A stretch of DNA of 64,000 nucleotides from Bacteroidota bacterium (lineage in GTDB: Bacteria; Bacteroidota; Bacteroidia; Chitinophagales; Chitinophagaceae). The translations under genes and the position numbers were made by a program. The stretch is from contig CANKWR010000004.1 in NCBI GenBank assembly GCA_947487525.1, positions 16,078-80,077 of the forward strand, read 5' to 3'. Below, in pieces: positions 1 to 7,400 of the stretch. Position 1 is the first letter of the stretch, and each line of letters begins with the position of its first letter. The notes under the pieces were generated by a model that had not been told where the DNA came from, ran no database searches, and saw only the letters and a program-made list of their open reading frames with translations.

Positions 1-363
1 AAAATGAGTTTTAGCAAGAAGGTAAAAAATGGCGTAAAACAAGCAGTTTCTTGGATTGGTAATTTTGAACAGACTGCTGCTGAATTGGCTATTGAAAATG
101 GGTATCAGTATGTTTTATGTGGACATATTCATCAGCCACAACAGCGTGTAATTTCAACGGAGAAAGGGTCTGTCACTTATTTAAATAGCGGAGATTGGAT
201 TGAAAACTCTACCGCATTAGAGTATTACGATCATGCTTGGCATTTATATCAATATGATTCAAAACAGTTTGAACACGTTTCAAAAGAAAAAATTAGAGTC
301 GTACACTTGAATACGGAATTAAATGTCATGACAAGTGAGGTTGCATTTCAAGTTTCATTATAA
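1..363 (+). CDS. UDP-2,3-diacylglucosamine diphosphatase-like metallophosphoesterase (C-terminal part)
   Basis: The reading frame is open at the left window edge, so only about 120 C-terminal residues are present. The segment contains CGHIHQP followed by YLNSGDWIE and TALEY. This is the C-terminal metal-binding (GHxH) and substrate-side signature of the LpxH-like calcineurin-type phosphoesterases, which hydrolyse UDP-2,3-diacylglucosamine in lipid A synthesis. An ATG lies at 4, but the match to the family begins far inside the protein, so the true start lies upstream of the window. The stop is 6 bases before the next gene, a glycosyltransferase, which suggests a shared transcript acting on an envelope glycolipid. 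The exact substrate is inferred. Confidence 0.75.
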   Translation, partial: KMSFSKKVKNGVKQAVSWIGNFEQTAAELAIENGYQYVLCGHIHQPQQRVISTEKGSVTYLNSGDWIENSTALEYYDHAWHLYQYDSKQFEHVSKEKIRVVHLNTELNVMTSEVAFQVSL

Positions 364-369
364 GTTGAT

Positions 370-1395
370 ATGAAAATATTTTACGCCATTCAAGGTACTG
401 GAAATGGTCATATAAGTAGGGCTATTGAATTGTATCCGTATTTACAAAAATATGGCCAAGTAGACTTTATGTTAAGCGGGAGTAATGCAAATTTGCCAAG
501 CAGTTTGCCGGTTAAGTATAAGAGTAAGGGGCTGAGTTTATTTTATAAACATAGTGGGGGACTTGATTATATTAAAATCTTACGCTCCTTATCTCTTAGT
601 GTCATTAAGGATGCTAAAACATTGCCCATAGAGGACTATGACTTGGTTATTAACGACTTTGATTTTGTTACCTCTTTAGCATGTAAGTTTAAAAAAATAT
701 CCTGTATTCACTTTGGACATCAAGCAAGTTTTCAAAGCAAAAAAACACCAAGGCCCTCAAAAATCGATTTTATAGGAAATTTCATTCTTGAAAAATTTGT
801 TAAAAGCGACACCCATATCGGACTACATTTTGAAAATTATGATCATCATATTTACAATCCTATTATTAAGGAAGATATTATTAAGGCAACCCCAATAAAC
901 GATGGTCATATCACCGTGTATTTGCCTCAATATTCCATTCAACACTTAGAGCCTCATTTTTTAAAGCAAGGCAAATTTCATTTTGAAGTTTTTTCAAAAG
1001 AGATTGACCGAATTACTTGCAAGAATAATATTACCTACTTTCCAATCAATAATGAACAGTTTACAAGTAGCTTAATTCGGTGTTATGGAATTATCACCGC
1101 CGGTGGATTCGAAACACCTGCTGAAGCTATGTATATGAATAAAAAGCTATTAAGTATTCCTATCTTAAATCATTATGAACAAGCCTGCAATGCCAAGGCA
1201 CTTGAAAAATTAGGCATTATGGTTTTAAAAAAGGTTGACGAAAAATTTGGTGAATATTTTTCACATTGGATTAATGAAAAAAAATCTATTAAGTTAAACC
1301 TAGCACATAGTACAGCTGATATTGTAGAAATACTCATGAAAAACAATCAAACGAAACAAACCAATAAATCAAAAGAACATGTATACCATTCTTAA
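370..1395 (+). CDS. MJ1255/VC2487-type glycosyltransferase
   Basis: 341 residues. The N-terminus MKIFYAIQGTGNGHISRAIE is the G-x-GH-x-SRA motif of the TIGR00661-type (MJ1255-like) GT-B glycosyltransferases. A C-terminal donor-site segment reads ITAGGFETPAEAMYMNKKLL, with a following HYEQACNAKALEKLG resembling the UDP-sugar glycosyltransferase C-domain. No signal peptide is seen, so it is predicted to be cytosolic or membrane-associated. It lies 6 bases after the LpxH-like gene and overlaps the next gene by 17 bases, so the three are probably co-translated. The acceptor is unknown; a lipid or envelope glycan is a guess from the neighbour. Confidence 0.8.
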   Translation: MKIFYAIQGTGNGHISRAIELYPYLQKYGQVDFMLSGSNANLPSSLPVKYKSKGLSLFYKHSGGLDYIKILRSLSLSVIKDAKTLPIEDYDLVINDFDFVTSLACKFKKISCIHFGHQASFQSKKTPRPSKIDFIGNFILEKFVKSDTHIGLHFENYDHHIYNPIIKEDIIKATPINDGHITVYLPQYSIQHLEPHFLKQGKFHFEVFSKEIDRITCKNNITYFPINNEQFTSSLIRCYGIITAGGFETPAEAMYMNKKLLSIPILNHYEQACNAKALEKLGIMVLKKVDEKFGEYFSHWINEKKSIKLNLAHSTADIVEILMKNNQTKQTNKSKEHVYHS

Positions 1396-1723
1396 TCAAA
1401 AAGGGGAGGCAGTTGCTTATATTCAAAATATGATGATCATGGATTTGAATTTAGAGCATGTGCATGGAATTTTAATTGGAGATTGTTTCTTTGGTAAGCA
1501 AAATCATATCATTGGAAAAATTTTCAATAACACTGCTTATTTAGTGAATGGTGAGATTGTAGGTACCGTAGTTCAAAATCTTGCGTATAAAAATATTGCC
1601 TTAAAAAAAGCGCATATGCAATTAGCATGGGATATTTTATCCAATATTAAAGATCATACGAGTCCCTGGATCATGGAAACAAAAAAATGGGCATCTAAAC
1701 CGTTAATGTTTCACTTACTATAA
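1379..1723 (+). CDS. Conserved-looking hypothetical protein, 114 aa
   Basis: I do not recognise a family. The start ATG lies inside the 3' end of the glycosyltransferase gene (17-base overlap, different frame), which argues for translational coupling and a real gene. The first part alternates short beta-like stretches with Gly turns (HGILIGDCFFG, IIGKIFNNTAYLVNGEIVG). This resembles small beta-barrel folds such as PRC-barrel-like domains, but I cannot assign one. The C-terminus is helical and basic. There is no signal peptide or membrane segment. Its function is probably linked to the two upstream envelope genes, by position only. Confidence 0.6.
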   Translation: MYTILNQKGEAVAYIQNMMIMDLNLEHVHGILIGDCFFGKQNHIIGKIFNNTAYLVNGEIVGTVVQNLAYKNIALKKAHMQLAWDILSNIKDHTSPWIMETKKWASKPLMFHLL

Positions 1724-1743
1724 TAAATAAACTCAATAAGGCA

Positions 1744-2163
1744 TTAACGATTCATTTGTTCCTGCACAAAAACAGTACAATACGCTTTAATTAATTCCCT
1801 CACATTTTTAAATGCTTCCATAATTTCTTCTTCTGTACCAATAGCTTTAGCTGGATCTGGGAAGTTATAATGAAATTTTAAAGCCTTGGTTGGGAAGTAA
1901 GGGCAGCGTTCCTTTGCATTGTCACAAACGGTAATTACATAATCAAAATCTACTTTAAGGTACTCGTTAATATTGTTAGAAGTATGGTTGGAAATATCAA
2001 TGCCATCTTCCTTCATAATAAGAATGGACCTTGGATTTACACCATGCGTTTCGACGCCTGCTGAATATACATTTGCTTTTCCATTTGTCATTGCTGCCAA
2101 ATAACCGTGCGCTATTTGACTTCGGCAACTATTGCCAGTGCATAATACGAGTATATTTTTCAT
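1744..2163 (-). CDS. arsC: Arsenate reductase, thioredoxin-coupled (LMW-PTP fold)
   Basis: 139 residues. The P-loop CTGNSCRS (Cys8, Cys13, Arg14) is the CX5R phosphatase signature. Two further cysteines in VCDNAKERCPYF (Cys80, Cys87) match the C10-C82-C89 redox relay of the thioredoxin-linked ArsC family of Staphylococcus and Bacillus type. DPAKA follows, as expected for the catalytic Asp loop. It reduces arsenate to arsenite in the cytosol. It is the last gene of arsR-arsM-arsC, 50 bases after arsM. A tyrosine phosphatase role is less likely given the Cys80/Cys87 pair. No arsenite exporter is in the operon. Confidence 0.9.
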   Translation of the reverse strand: MKNILVLCTGNSCRSQIAHGYLAAMTNGKANVYSAGVETHGVNPRSILIMKEDGIDISNHTSNNINEYLKVDFDYVITVCDNAKERCPYFPTKALKFHYNFPDPAKAIGTEEEIMEAFKNVRELIKAYCTVFVQEQMNR

Positions 2164-2213
2164 CTTAGAATATAGATAATTAAGGTTTTAAAATTACTGT
2201 CTTACCAAAAATT

Positions 2214-3053
2214 TTAACAACATCCCGATCCTGGCGCACAGCTAGCTGTCGGTTTTTCAGCATATACGGTTACTGAAAATATGCCTATATCTGATTGATT
2301 AAATTTGGCTATGTCCGCTTCTGATAAATAGTTTTTCAAAATATCATTTGGTATGATTATTGGCTTTTCTTTTTGCAATACCACATTCTTAAAACCACAG
2401 GCATTAACTAATTCCAAATACACTTGTTTTTGCACGGCACCGCTTACGCAACCTGCATACATTTCTGCTGCATTGCGCAATTCATTAGGCAAAACACCTA
2501 CGAGGACTACATCTGAAATGCTAAAGTGACCTCCAGGCTTCAACACTCGATAAATATCAGTTAATACAGCATGTTTATTGGGCACTAAATTTAACACACA
2601 GTTGCTTACTACCACATCGACTGCATTGGCCGTGATAGGCATGTTTTCGATATCTCCTTGTCTGAATTCTACATTGTTGTAGCCCATTTTTTCTGCATTC
2701 GCTCTCGCTTTTTCAATCATCGCTGGGGTGAAGTCCACGCCAATTACTTTTCCGCTTGCGCCGGTGCTTCTTCTTGCAACAAAGCAATCATTGCCTGCTC
2801 CCGATCCTAAATCCACCACCACATCACCTTCTTTAATTTTTGCAAATTCAGTAGGCAGTCCACATCCTAAACCCAAGTCGGCATCTGCCACATATCCTTC
2901 CATTTTTGTGTAATCGTCGGACATGATATTGTATACCTCGGTACTACAACCACCAGCTCCACAACAAGAGGACATATTGGTTTCTTTGTCCTGCAATGCA
3001 ATTTCACTGTATTTTGCTTTTACTATTTCTTTTAATTCTAACTCTGTTTTCAT
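2214..3053 (-). CDS. arsM: Arsenite S-adenosylmethionine methyltransferase
   Basis: 279 residues, the usual ArsM length. The SAM motif DLGSGAGND is at residues 81-89 and GVDFTP at about 105-110. The arsenite-binding cysteines of the family are visible: Cys64 in LGCGLP, Cys152 in SNCVLN and Cys202 in GCVSGA. There is an N-terminal CC-x4-C cluster (Cys30, 31, 36) and a terminal CAPGSGCC tail, common in bacterial ArsM. It methylates As(III) to mono-, di- and trimethyl species, the last being volatile. It follows arsR by 23 bases and is expected to be induced by arsenite through ArsR. The identification is firm. Confidence 0.93.
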   Translation of the reverse strand: MKTELELKEIVKAKYSEIALQDKETNMSSCCGAGGCSTEVYNIMSDDYTKMEGYVADADLGLGCGLPTEFAKIKEGDVVVDLGSGAGNDCFVARRSTGASGKVIGVDFTPAMIEKARANAEKMGYNNVEFRQGDIENMPITANAVDVVVSNCVLNLVPNKHAVLTDIYRVLKPGGHFSISDVVLVGVLPNELRNAAEMYAGCVSGAVQKQVYLELVNACGFKNVVLQKEKPIIIPNDILKNYLSEADIAKFNQSDIGIFSVTVYAEKPTASCAPGSGCC

Positions 3054-3076
3054 AATTATTTATTTTAGTATTTATA

Positions 3077-3391
3077 TTAACAACATTTTTTGGTAATGGT
3101 AAACGAGTCAAACATTTTATTAAAAAGCACACTCATTTTGGTCCAATTATTTTCATCTATACAATAACAAGTTTTAACTCCATCAATTTCACCTTTAATA
3201 ATACCTGCTTCTTTTAACTCTTTTAGATGCTGTGAAACAGTACTTTGAGACAGAGGTAATTCATCCACAATATCACCACAGATGCAGGTTTGCTTTTTTA
3301 ATAAAAGAACAATAATGGCTATTCTTGCAGGATGGCCTAATGCTTTTGTGAATTGCGCCAACTGTTCTTCTTTAATTGAATAAGTAGACAT
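3077..3391 (-). CDS. arsR: ArsR/SmtB-family arsenite-responsive repressor
   Basis: 104 residues, a single winged helix-turn-helix. Recognition helix region [19 protein letters not shown] is at about residues 47-65. The metalloid site is probably Cys36/Cys38 in QTCICGD, on the DNA-side helix as in E. coli ArsR. Extra cysteine pairs are at 75/77 (TCYCID) and at the C-terminus (KKCC). It is the first gene of the ars operon. A perfect 17-bp-arm palindrome begins 5 bases upstream of its ATG and is the likely operator, so it should repress itself, arsM and arsC until arsenite binds. Confidence 0.92.
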   Translation of the reverse strand: MSTYSIKEEQLAQFTKALGHPARIAIIVLLLKKQTCICGDIVDELPLSQSTVSQHLKELKEAGIIKGEIDGVKTCYCIDENNWTKMSVLFNKMFDSFTITKKCC

Positions 3392-3395
3392 ATTG

Positions 3396-3431
3396 ATTTA
3401 TATTAATCGTAAAATTACGATTAATATAAAT
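3396..3431 (-). promoter_or_regulatory. ArsR operator palindrome overlapping the ars promoter
   Basis: The arms are 3396-3412 and 3415-3431 with a 2-base centre. All 17 arm positions are complementary, with a core of ATCGTAA/TTACGAT. The site ends 5 bases before the arsR start codon. Read on the minus strand it contains TAATTTTA, one base off the Bacteroidota -7 box TAnnTTTG, so bound repressor would occlude the promoter. It is too AT-rich and has no suitable T-run to be a terminator. ArsR binding is inferred from position and symmetry. Confidence 0.75.
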
Positions 3432-3482
3432 ACGGCGTAAAATATTTGTATTAATTTTTAGGAAACTGATCACAATCATAAA

Positions 3483-3511
3483 AAAAGCCTAGTCTTTTGA
3501 ACTAGGCTTTT
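3483..3511 (-). terminator. Rho-independent terminator of ald
   Basis: An 11-bp perfect stem (3483-3493 with 3501-3511), a 7-base loop, and an A-run at 3480-3486 that is a U-run on the minus strand. It lies 24 bases past the ald stop and separates ald from the ars promoter. Confidence 0.85.
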
Positions 3512-3534
3512 ACCGTATCAATCAAATAGAATTC

Positions 3535-4623
3535 TTACGCTGCTGTATAGGCGTCCGCTACGCCTTTATTTAAGATTTTACCCGCTCGTATATTTAATCC
3601 TTTCGCTAATGCAGCATTTTCCATAATTGCTTTTTCCCAGCCCTTATTGGCAATTGCAATGGCATAAGGTAAAGTAGCTTGTGTCAACGCCCTGGTACTT
3701 GTTTGTGGAACTGCGCCTGGCATATTGGCAACACAATAGTGGGTAATACCATCAATGGTGAAAACAGGATTTTCGTGGGTGGTAGGTTTACATGTTTCAA
3801 TGCAACCTCCTTGATCCACTGCTACATCCACAATGACCGAACCTGCTTCCATTAATTTTAAGTCGTCTTTTTTCACCAAACGAGGCGCTTTTGCGCCATG
3901 CAATAAAACGGCCCCTACTAATAAGTCGGTCGTTGGCAATTTTTCCTTGATGGCTAAAATGGTGGAATATTGTGTTACCACATTGGCTGGCATCACATCG
4001 CTTAAATACCTTAAACGTGCAAGGTTGGTATCCATGATGGTTACATTCGCGCCCAGGCCTGCAGCCATCTTCGCAGCTTGCGTTCCAACAATTCCTCCAC
4101 CTATCACTAATACTTCAGCTGGTTTAACACCTGGCACACCCCCTAATAATTTTCCTTTACCCCCAAATGGCTTTCCTAAATAGTAAGCACCCACATTAAT
4201 CGACATCCTGCCTGCCACTTCGGACATGGGCACTAATAAGGGCAGTGAACCGTCCGCTGATTCTACCGTTTCATAAGCAATACAAACCGCGTGCGATTTG
4301 ATCATTGCTTCCGTTAATTCCTTGGAGGCAGCAAAGTGGAAGTAGGTAAACAGGATTTGTCCCGCTTTAATTAAAGGATATTCTGAAGCCAAAGGCTCTT
4401 TTACTTTTACAATCATTTCTGCAATTTCATACACCTCCTTAGGTGTATTTAAAATGGAAGCACCCACCGTTTTATATGCTTCGTCAGAAAAGCCAGAGCC
4501 AACGCCTGCATTGGTTTCCATATATATTTCATGACCTTGTCTCACTAATGCGTCCACCCCTTCAGGAGTTAAACCCACTCTGTATTCTTGCACTTTAATT
4601 TCTTTTGGGCATCCAATAATCAT
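3535..4623 (-). CDS. ald: Alanine dehydrogenase
   Basis: 362 residues, close to the family's usual 370. The N-terminus MIIGCPKEIK, the substrate-site residues Arg15, Lys75 (VKVKEP) and His96 (YFHFAAS), and the Rossmann motif VIGGGIVGTQAAKMAAGLGA are all present. It catalyses reversible oxidative deamination of L-alanine to pyruvate and ammonium with NAD+. It is transcribed divergently from an Lrp/AsnC regulator 171 bases away, the usual arrangement for a regulator controlling ald. It is monocistronic, with its own terminator. Alternatives such as lysine-forming or transhydrogenase-alpha proteins are less likely given length and motifs. Confidence 0.93.
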   Translation of the reverse strand: MIIGCPKEIKVQEYRVGLTPEGVDALVRQGHEIYMETNAGVGSGFSDEAYKTVGASILNTPKEVYEIAEMIVKVKEPLASEYPLIKAGQILFTYFHFAASKELTEAMIKSHAVCIAYETVESADGSLPLLVPMSEVAGRMSINVGAYYLGKPFGGKGKLLGGVPGVKPAEVLVIGGGIVGTQAAKMAAGLGANVTIMDTNLARLRYLSDVMPANVVTQYSTILAIKEKLPTTDLLVGAVLLHGAKAPRLVKKDDLKLMEAGSVIVDVAVDQGGCIETCKPTTHENPVFTIDGITHYCVANMPGAVPQTSTRALTQATLPYAIAIANKGWEKAIMENAALAKGLNIRAGKILNKGVADAYTAA

Positions 4624-4739
4624 AAATAATGTTTTTATTACTGTATAAAGTTCAGAGAAAAGAAAATATTATGAAATAGTATTAAATATTCAGTAAATTA
4701 TACTGCTATATTTTAAAAAATAAGAAAAAAACATTAATT

Positions 4740-4758
4740 TAGGCTTCATTTTAGCCTA
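4740..4758. promoter_or_regulatory. Inverted repeat upstream of the Lrp gene, possible operator
   Basis: TAGGCT and AGCCTA are separated by 7 bases, 36 bases upstream of the Lrp-type ATG in the divergent ald/lrp intergenic region. Size and spacing suit an Lrp/AsnC dimer site, but a chance repeat of 6-mers cannot be excluded. The same 6-mers also form the ald terminator stem. Confidence 0.3.
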
Positions 4759-4794
4759 TTGGCAGAAATAATTCCTTTCATAAAACGTACAACC

Positions 4795-5253
4795 ATGAGT
4801 TTAGATGCTATTGATATTGCCATTTTGCGCATTTTGCAACAAAATGCACTTGCCAAAATCAAGGATATTAGTGCAGCAGTGAATTTATCCATGAGTCCCA
4901 CACATGATAGAATTAAGTGTTTAGAATCAGAGGGATATATTCAGGCCTATGTTGGCATCGTGGATAGAAAAAAAATTGACCTCGGTTTAATTGTACATTG
5001 TCATGTGACTTTAGACAAGCAAACTAGAAATAATTTTTCAGAGTTTGAGCAAATCATTGCAAAGTATCCCGAAGTAATATCTTGCAGTTTAGTATCTGGT
5101 AATTTTGATTATTTCTTAAAATTAGTTTCTAAGGATGTTGAATCCTACAATAAATTTTATCAAGAAAAATTAGCCGTGCTCCCCATGGTAGCGCATATCA
5201 ATAGTTTATTTGTAATGGACGAAATTAAAACGACCACCGCACTGCCGCTATAA
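4795..5253 (+). CDS. Lrp/AsnC-family transcriptional regulator
   Basis: 152 residues from the ATG at 4795. An in-frame TTG at 4759 would add 12 residues with no family match and would overlap an inverted repeat, so I prefer the ATG. The N-terminal winged HTH (residues about 4-50, LDAIDIAILRILQQNA and NLSMSPTHDRIKCLESEGYI) is followed by the AsnC/RAM ligand domain (GLIVHCHVTL, SCSLVSGNFDYFLKLVSKD). It is divergent from ald, so alanine-responsive control of ald is the likely role, as in other bacteria where an Lrp-type protein activates ald. It probably also autoregulates. Confidence 0.9.
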   Translation: MSLDAIDIAILRILQQNALAKIKDISAAVNLSMSPTHDRIKCLESEGYIQAYVGIVDRKKIDLGLIVHCHVTLDKQTRNNFSEFEQIIAKYPEVISCSLVSGNFDYFLKLVSKDVESYNKFYQEKLAVLPMVAHINSLFVMDEIKTTTALPL

Positions 5254-5312
5254 ACGGATTCGGTAAAGTATAAATTATCATTTTGTAACGTTCCTTTTTT
5301 AATTATTAAAGT

Positions 5313-5927
5313 ATGTACGATATACCTCATTTCAAAGCCCATCACCAACAGGAAGTCATTGACTTTATGATGGCGCACCCTTTTGTAACTATTTGTGGCG
5401 TAGATGCCAACGGCTTTCCTTTAGCCACACATATTCCAGTGCTGATTAAAGTAGAAAACGAAATCATTACCATTAGTGGGCACATGATGCGCAAACAGGA
5501 TCATACCATTGCATTTGAAAAAAACAACAATGTGTTGGTTATTTTTTCGGCGCCCTCGGCTTTTGTGAGTGCGAATTGGTATACTACCAAAAATATGGGC
5601 AGTACTTGGAATTACCAAACAGTGCATGCAAGCGGCAAAATGGAAATCAAAGACGAAGCACATTTGCGTCAACTACTTACCGACTTGACCTTGCATTTTG
5701 AAAAAGACATCCATGCGCCTACACAGGTTAAAAATTTATCAGCCGAATACATGCAGCAAAACATGAAAGCTATATACTCATTTGATATGGTGGTTACGAA
5801 TTTGCAACACGTTTTTAAATTGAGTCAAAACCGAGACGAAGCCTCTCAAGCAAATATCCAAGCCGAATTAAACAAAGGAGAAGCTGCTTGTAAATATATG
5901 GCTGCCGCTATGGTGAATAAAAAATAA
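5313..5927 (+). CDS. PaiB-like FMN-binding family protein
   Basis: 204 residues. MYDIPHFKAHHQQEVIDFMMAHPFV is at the N-terminus. ICGVDANGFPLATHIPVLI, ISGHMMRKQDH, FSAPSAFVSANWY and STWNYQTVHASGKMEI are the conserved blocks of the PaiB family (pyridoxamine-phosphate-oxidase-like split barrel). B. subtilis PaiB is described as a negative regulator; biochemically the fold binds flavin. It follows the Lrp gene by 59 bases and may share its transcript. There is no PaiA acetyltransferase next to it. Family is certain, cellular role is not. Confidence 0.85.
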   Translation: MYDIPHFKAHHQQEVIDFMMAHPFVTICGVDANGFPLATHIPVLIKVENEIITISGHMMRKQDHTIAFEKNNNVLVIFSAPSAFVSANWYTTKNMGSTWNYQTVHASGKMEIKDEAHLRQLLTDLTLHFEKDIHAPTQVKNLSAEYMQQNMKAIYSFDMVVTNLQHVFKLSQNRDEASQANIQAELNKGEAACKYMAAAMVNKK

Positions 5928-5955
5928 ATAACCGTATCATTATACGAAACGGCGA

Positions 5956-6354
5956 CTATTTTTTTGTTGGCTCAATCAAGTCCCATAAATTTCCATACAT
6001 ATCTTTAAATACCGCTACTGTACCGTATTCTTCTACATGCGGTGCAATGGTAAATTCAACGCCTTTGGCTGTGTAGTTTTCAAAATCTCTTTGAAAATGA
6101 TCGGTATATAAAAATAAAAATACACGTCCGCCTGTTTGGTAGCCAATACATTTTTCTTGCGCTGGCGTAGCTGCTTTCGCGAGCAATAAGGTACATCCAT
6201 TTTCAGCACCCGCTGGTTGTACCATCACCCATCTTTTTGTTTCAGACAATACGGTGTCTTCAATTAATTTAAAACCTAAAATTTTTGTATAATATTGAAT
6301 GGCCTCATCATAATCTCTTACCACTACTGCTATATGTGCTAAATTTTGTTTCAT
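5956..6354 (-). CDS. VOC (glyoxalase/bleomycin-resistance fold) family protein
   Basis: 132 residues, one VOC module. It shows the paired beta-alpha-beta-beta-beta pattern: LAHIAVVVRDYDEAIQYYTKILGF at the start, then FLFLYTDHFQRDFENYTAKGVEF, and YGTVAVFKDMYGNLWDLIEP at the end. His6 and the late Glu (LIEP) sit where metal ligands are found in glyoxalase I-like proteins. Substrate cannot be told. It is convergent with the PaiB-like gene and divergent from the HAD hydrolase gene. Confidence 0.85.
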   Translation of the reverse strand: MKQNLAHIAVVVRDYDEAIQYYTKILGFKLIEDTVLSETKRWVMVQPAGAENGCTLLLAKAATPAQEKCIGYQTGGRVFLFLYTDHFQRDFENYTAKGVEFTIAPHVEEYGTVAVFKDMYGNLWDLIEPTKK

Positions 6355-6414
6355 AGTTCAAATGTACAAATATTTAAAAGCTTTGTTTACCTTCATGCAA
6401 ATTAAAATAAAGCG

Positions 6415-7032
6415 ATGCTGGTTGTTAAGAATTTAATTTTTGATTTGGGCAATGTATTATATGACATTGACTTTGCAAAAATGTATGGGGCTTTTGAAAA
6501 ATTGGGAATCCCTAATTTTGAAAATCATTTTACACTCAATAAGTCCGATCAACTATTTTTTGACTTAGAGAAAGGGTTGATCAACGAAACTCAATTTATT
6601 GAAGGCTTCAATCAATTATACAAGTTGAACTTGTCTAAGCAACAAATTATTGAAGCATGGAATGCTTTATTGGTAGGTTATCGAAAAGAGAGTATTGAAT
6701 GGGTACAATCGCATAATGAAGCATATCCAACTTTCTTATTCTCCAATACCAACCAAATTCACTATGACCACTTTATTCCTGAATTTACCCGAGCGATGGG
6801 GGGCAATTTTGAAAATTTGTTTAAAACACCCTATTATTCCCATAAAATGGGTCAAAGAAAGCCAGATCCAGCCTCTTTTATGCATATTTTGGAAAAAGAA
6901 GGGCTTATTGCAGCGGAAACGATATTCATTGATGACAATGAACCCAATATAGTTGCTGCTGCTTCGGTGGGATTACAGGTGTTGTATTTACAGCCTGGAA
7001 TGCGGGTGGAAAAGGACTTGGTTATTGGCTAG
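6415..7032 (+). CDS. HAD-IA family phosphatase, YihX-like
   Basis: 205 residues. Motif I is IFDLGNVLYDID with nucleophile Asp10. The usual second Asp is Gly12, as in the YihX (alpha-D-glucose-1-phosphatase) type, where the signature is FDLGNVxxDID. Motif II is LFSNTNQIH, the motif III lysine is in GQRKPDP and motif IV is FIDDNEPNI. It dephosphorylates a small phospho-metabolite; sugar phosphate is the best guess. The start ATG is 61 bases past the divergent VOC gene start. It converges on a DUF4834 gene with an 8-base gap. Confidence 0.85.
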   Translation: MLVVKNLIFDLGNVLYDIDFAKMYGAFEKLGIPNFENHFTLNKSDQLFFDLEKGLINETQFIEGFNQLYKLNLSKQQIIEAWNALLVGYRKESIEWVQSHNEAYPTFLFSNTNQIHYDHFIPEFTRAMGGNFENLFKTPYYSHKMGQRKPDPASFMHILEKEGLIAAETIFIDDNEPNIVAAASVGLQVLYLQPGMRVEKDLVIG

Positions 7033-7040
7033 GTCGGACC

Positions 7041-7280
7041 TTATTTTTTCTTAATCTCCTCAAAATCAATGTATTCAGCGTCAATTGGCACATCTTTTTT
7101 TGGAGGGGGAGCGGTTTGGGTATTGTTTTGTGCCTTATTGAAGGCTTCCGCTTGTTGCCTTTTTACCTGTTCCATATTTTGCCTTACTGTTTTTACCCCT
7201 TTACGCACGGGGATCACGATATCAAATATGATCTTATAGAGGAGGTATATCAACAAACCGTATAAAACTAGCTTCATCAT
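7041..7280 (-). CDS. DUF4834-like small membrane protein
   Basis: 79 residues. One N-terminal membrane segment (LVLYGLLIYLLYKIIFDIVI) is followed by a basic, Gln-rich helix and an acidic C-terminal tail ending AEYIDFEEIKKK. This layout and tail are typical of the Bacteroidota DUF4834 family as I know it. Function is unknown. It lies directly upstream of and divergent from the rimP-nusA-infB promoter. Confidence 0.65.
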   Translation of the reverse strand: MMKLVLYGLLIYLLYKIIFDIVIPVRKGVKTVRQNMEQVKRQQAEAFNKAQNNTQTAPPPKKDVPIDAEYIDFEEIKKK

Positions 7281-7310
7281 AGCGCAAAAATAAGCTTCTA
7301 GGCAATATTA

Positions 7311-7342
7311 TTGGGTGATTTCATCCCGTTTTATTACCTTTG
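7311..7342 (+). promoter_or_regulatory. Promoter of the rimP-nusA-infB operon
   Basis: TTG at 7311-7313 and TACCTTTG at 7335-7342 are separated by 21 bases, matching the Bacteroidota consensus (-33 TTG, -7 TAnnTTTG). A start site near 7349 would give a leader of about 50 bases before the rimP ATG. Confidence 0.6.
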
Positions 7343-7363
7343 TTCCAGAATATGCAGAGAAAT

Positions 7364-7395
7364 GAAGGGAACGAAATCGTTCCCTTCTTCTTTTT
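7364..7395 (+). terminator. Terminator-like hairpin in the rimP-nusA-infB leader (attenuator candidate)
   Basis: A 10-bp perfect stem (7364-7373 with 7378-7387) has a 4-base loop and is followed by TTCTTTTT, six bases before the rimP ATG and downstream of the predicted promoter. It looks like a Rho-independent terminator placed inside the leader of the operon that encodes NusA. In E. coli the homologous operon is autoregulated, so attenuation by NusA is a reasonable inference. It could instead be a simple mRNA-stabilising hairpin. Confidence 0.6.
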
Positions 7396-7400
7396 AAACT

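Noticed and set aside
3396..3431. Palindrome as a terminator for ald or ars
   Set aside because: It is AT-rich with no U-run and lies at the arsR start; the real ald terminator is at 3483-3511.
5933..5946. Small hairpin between the PaiB-like and VOC genes
   Set aside because: Only a 5-bp stem without a U-run; too weak to call a terminator.
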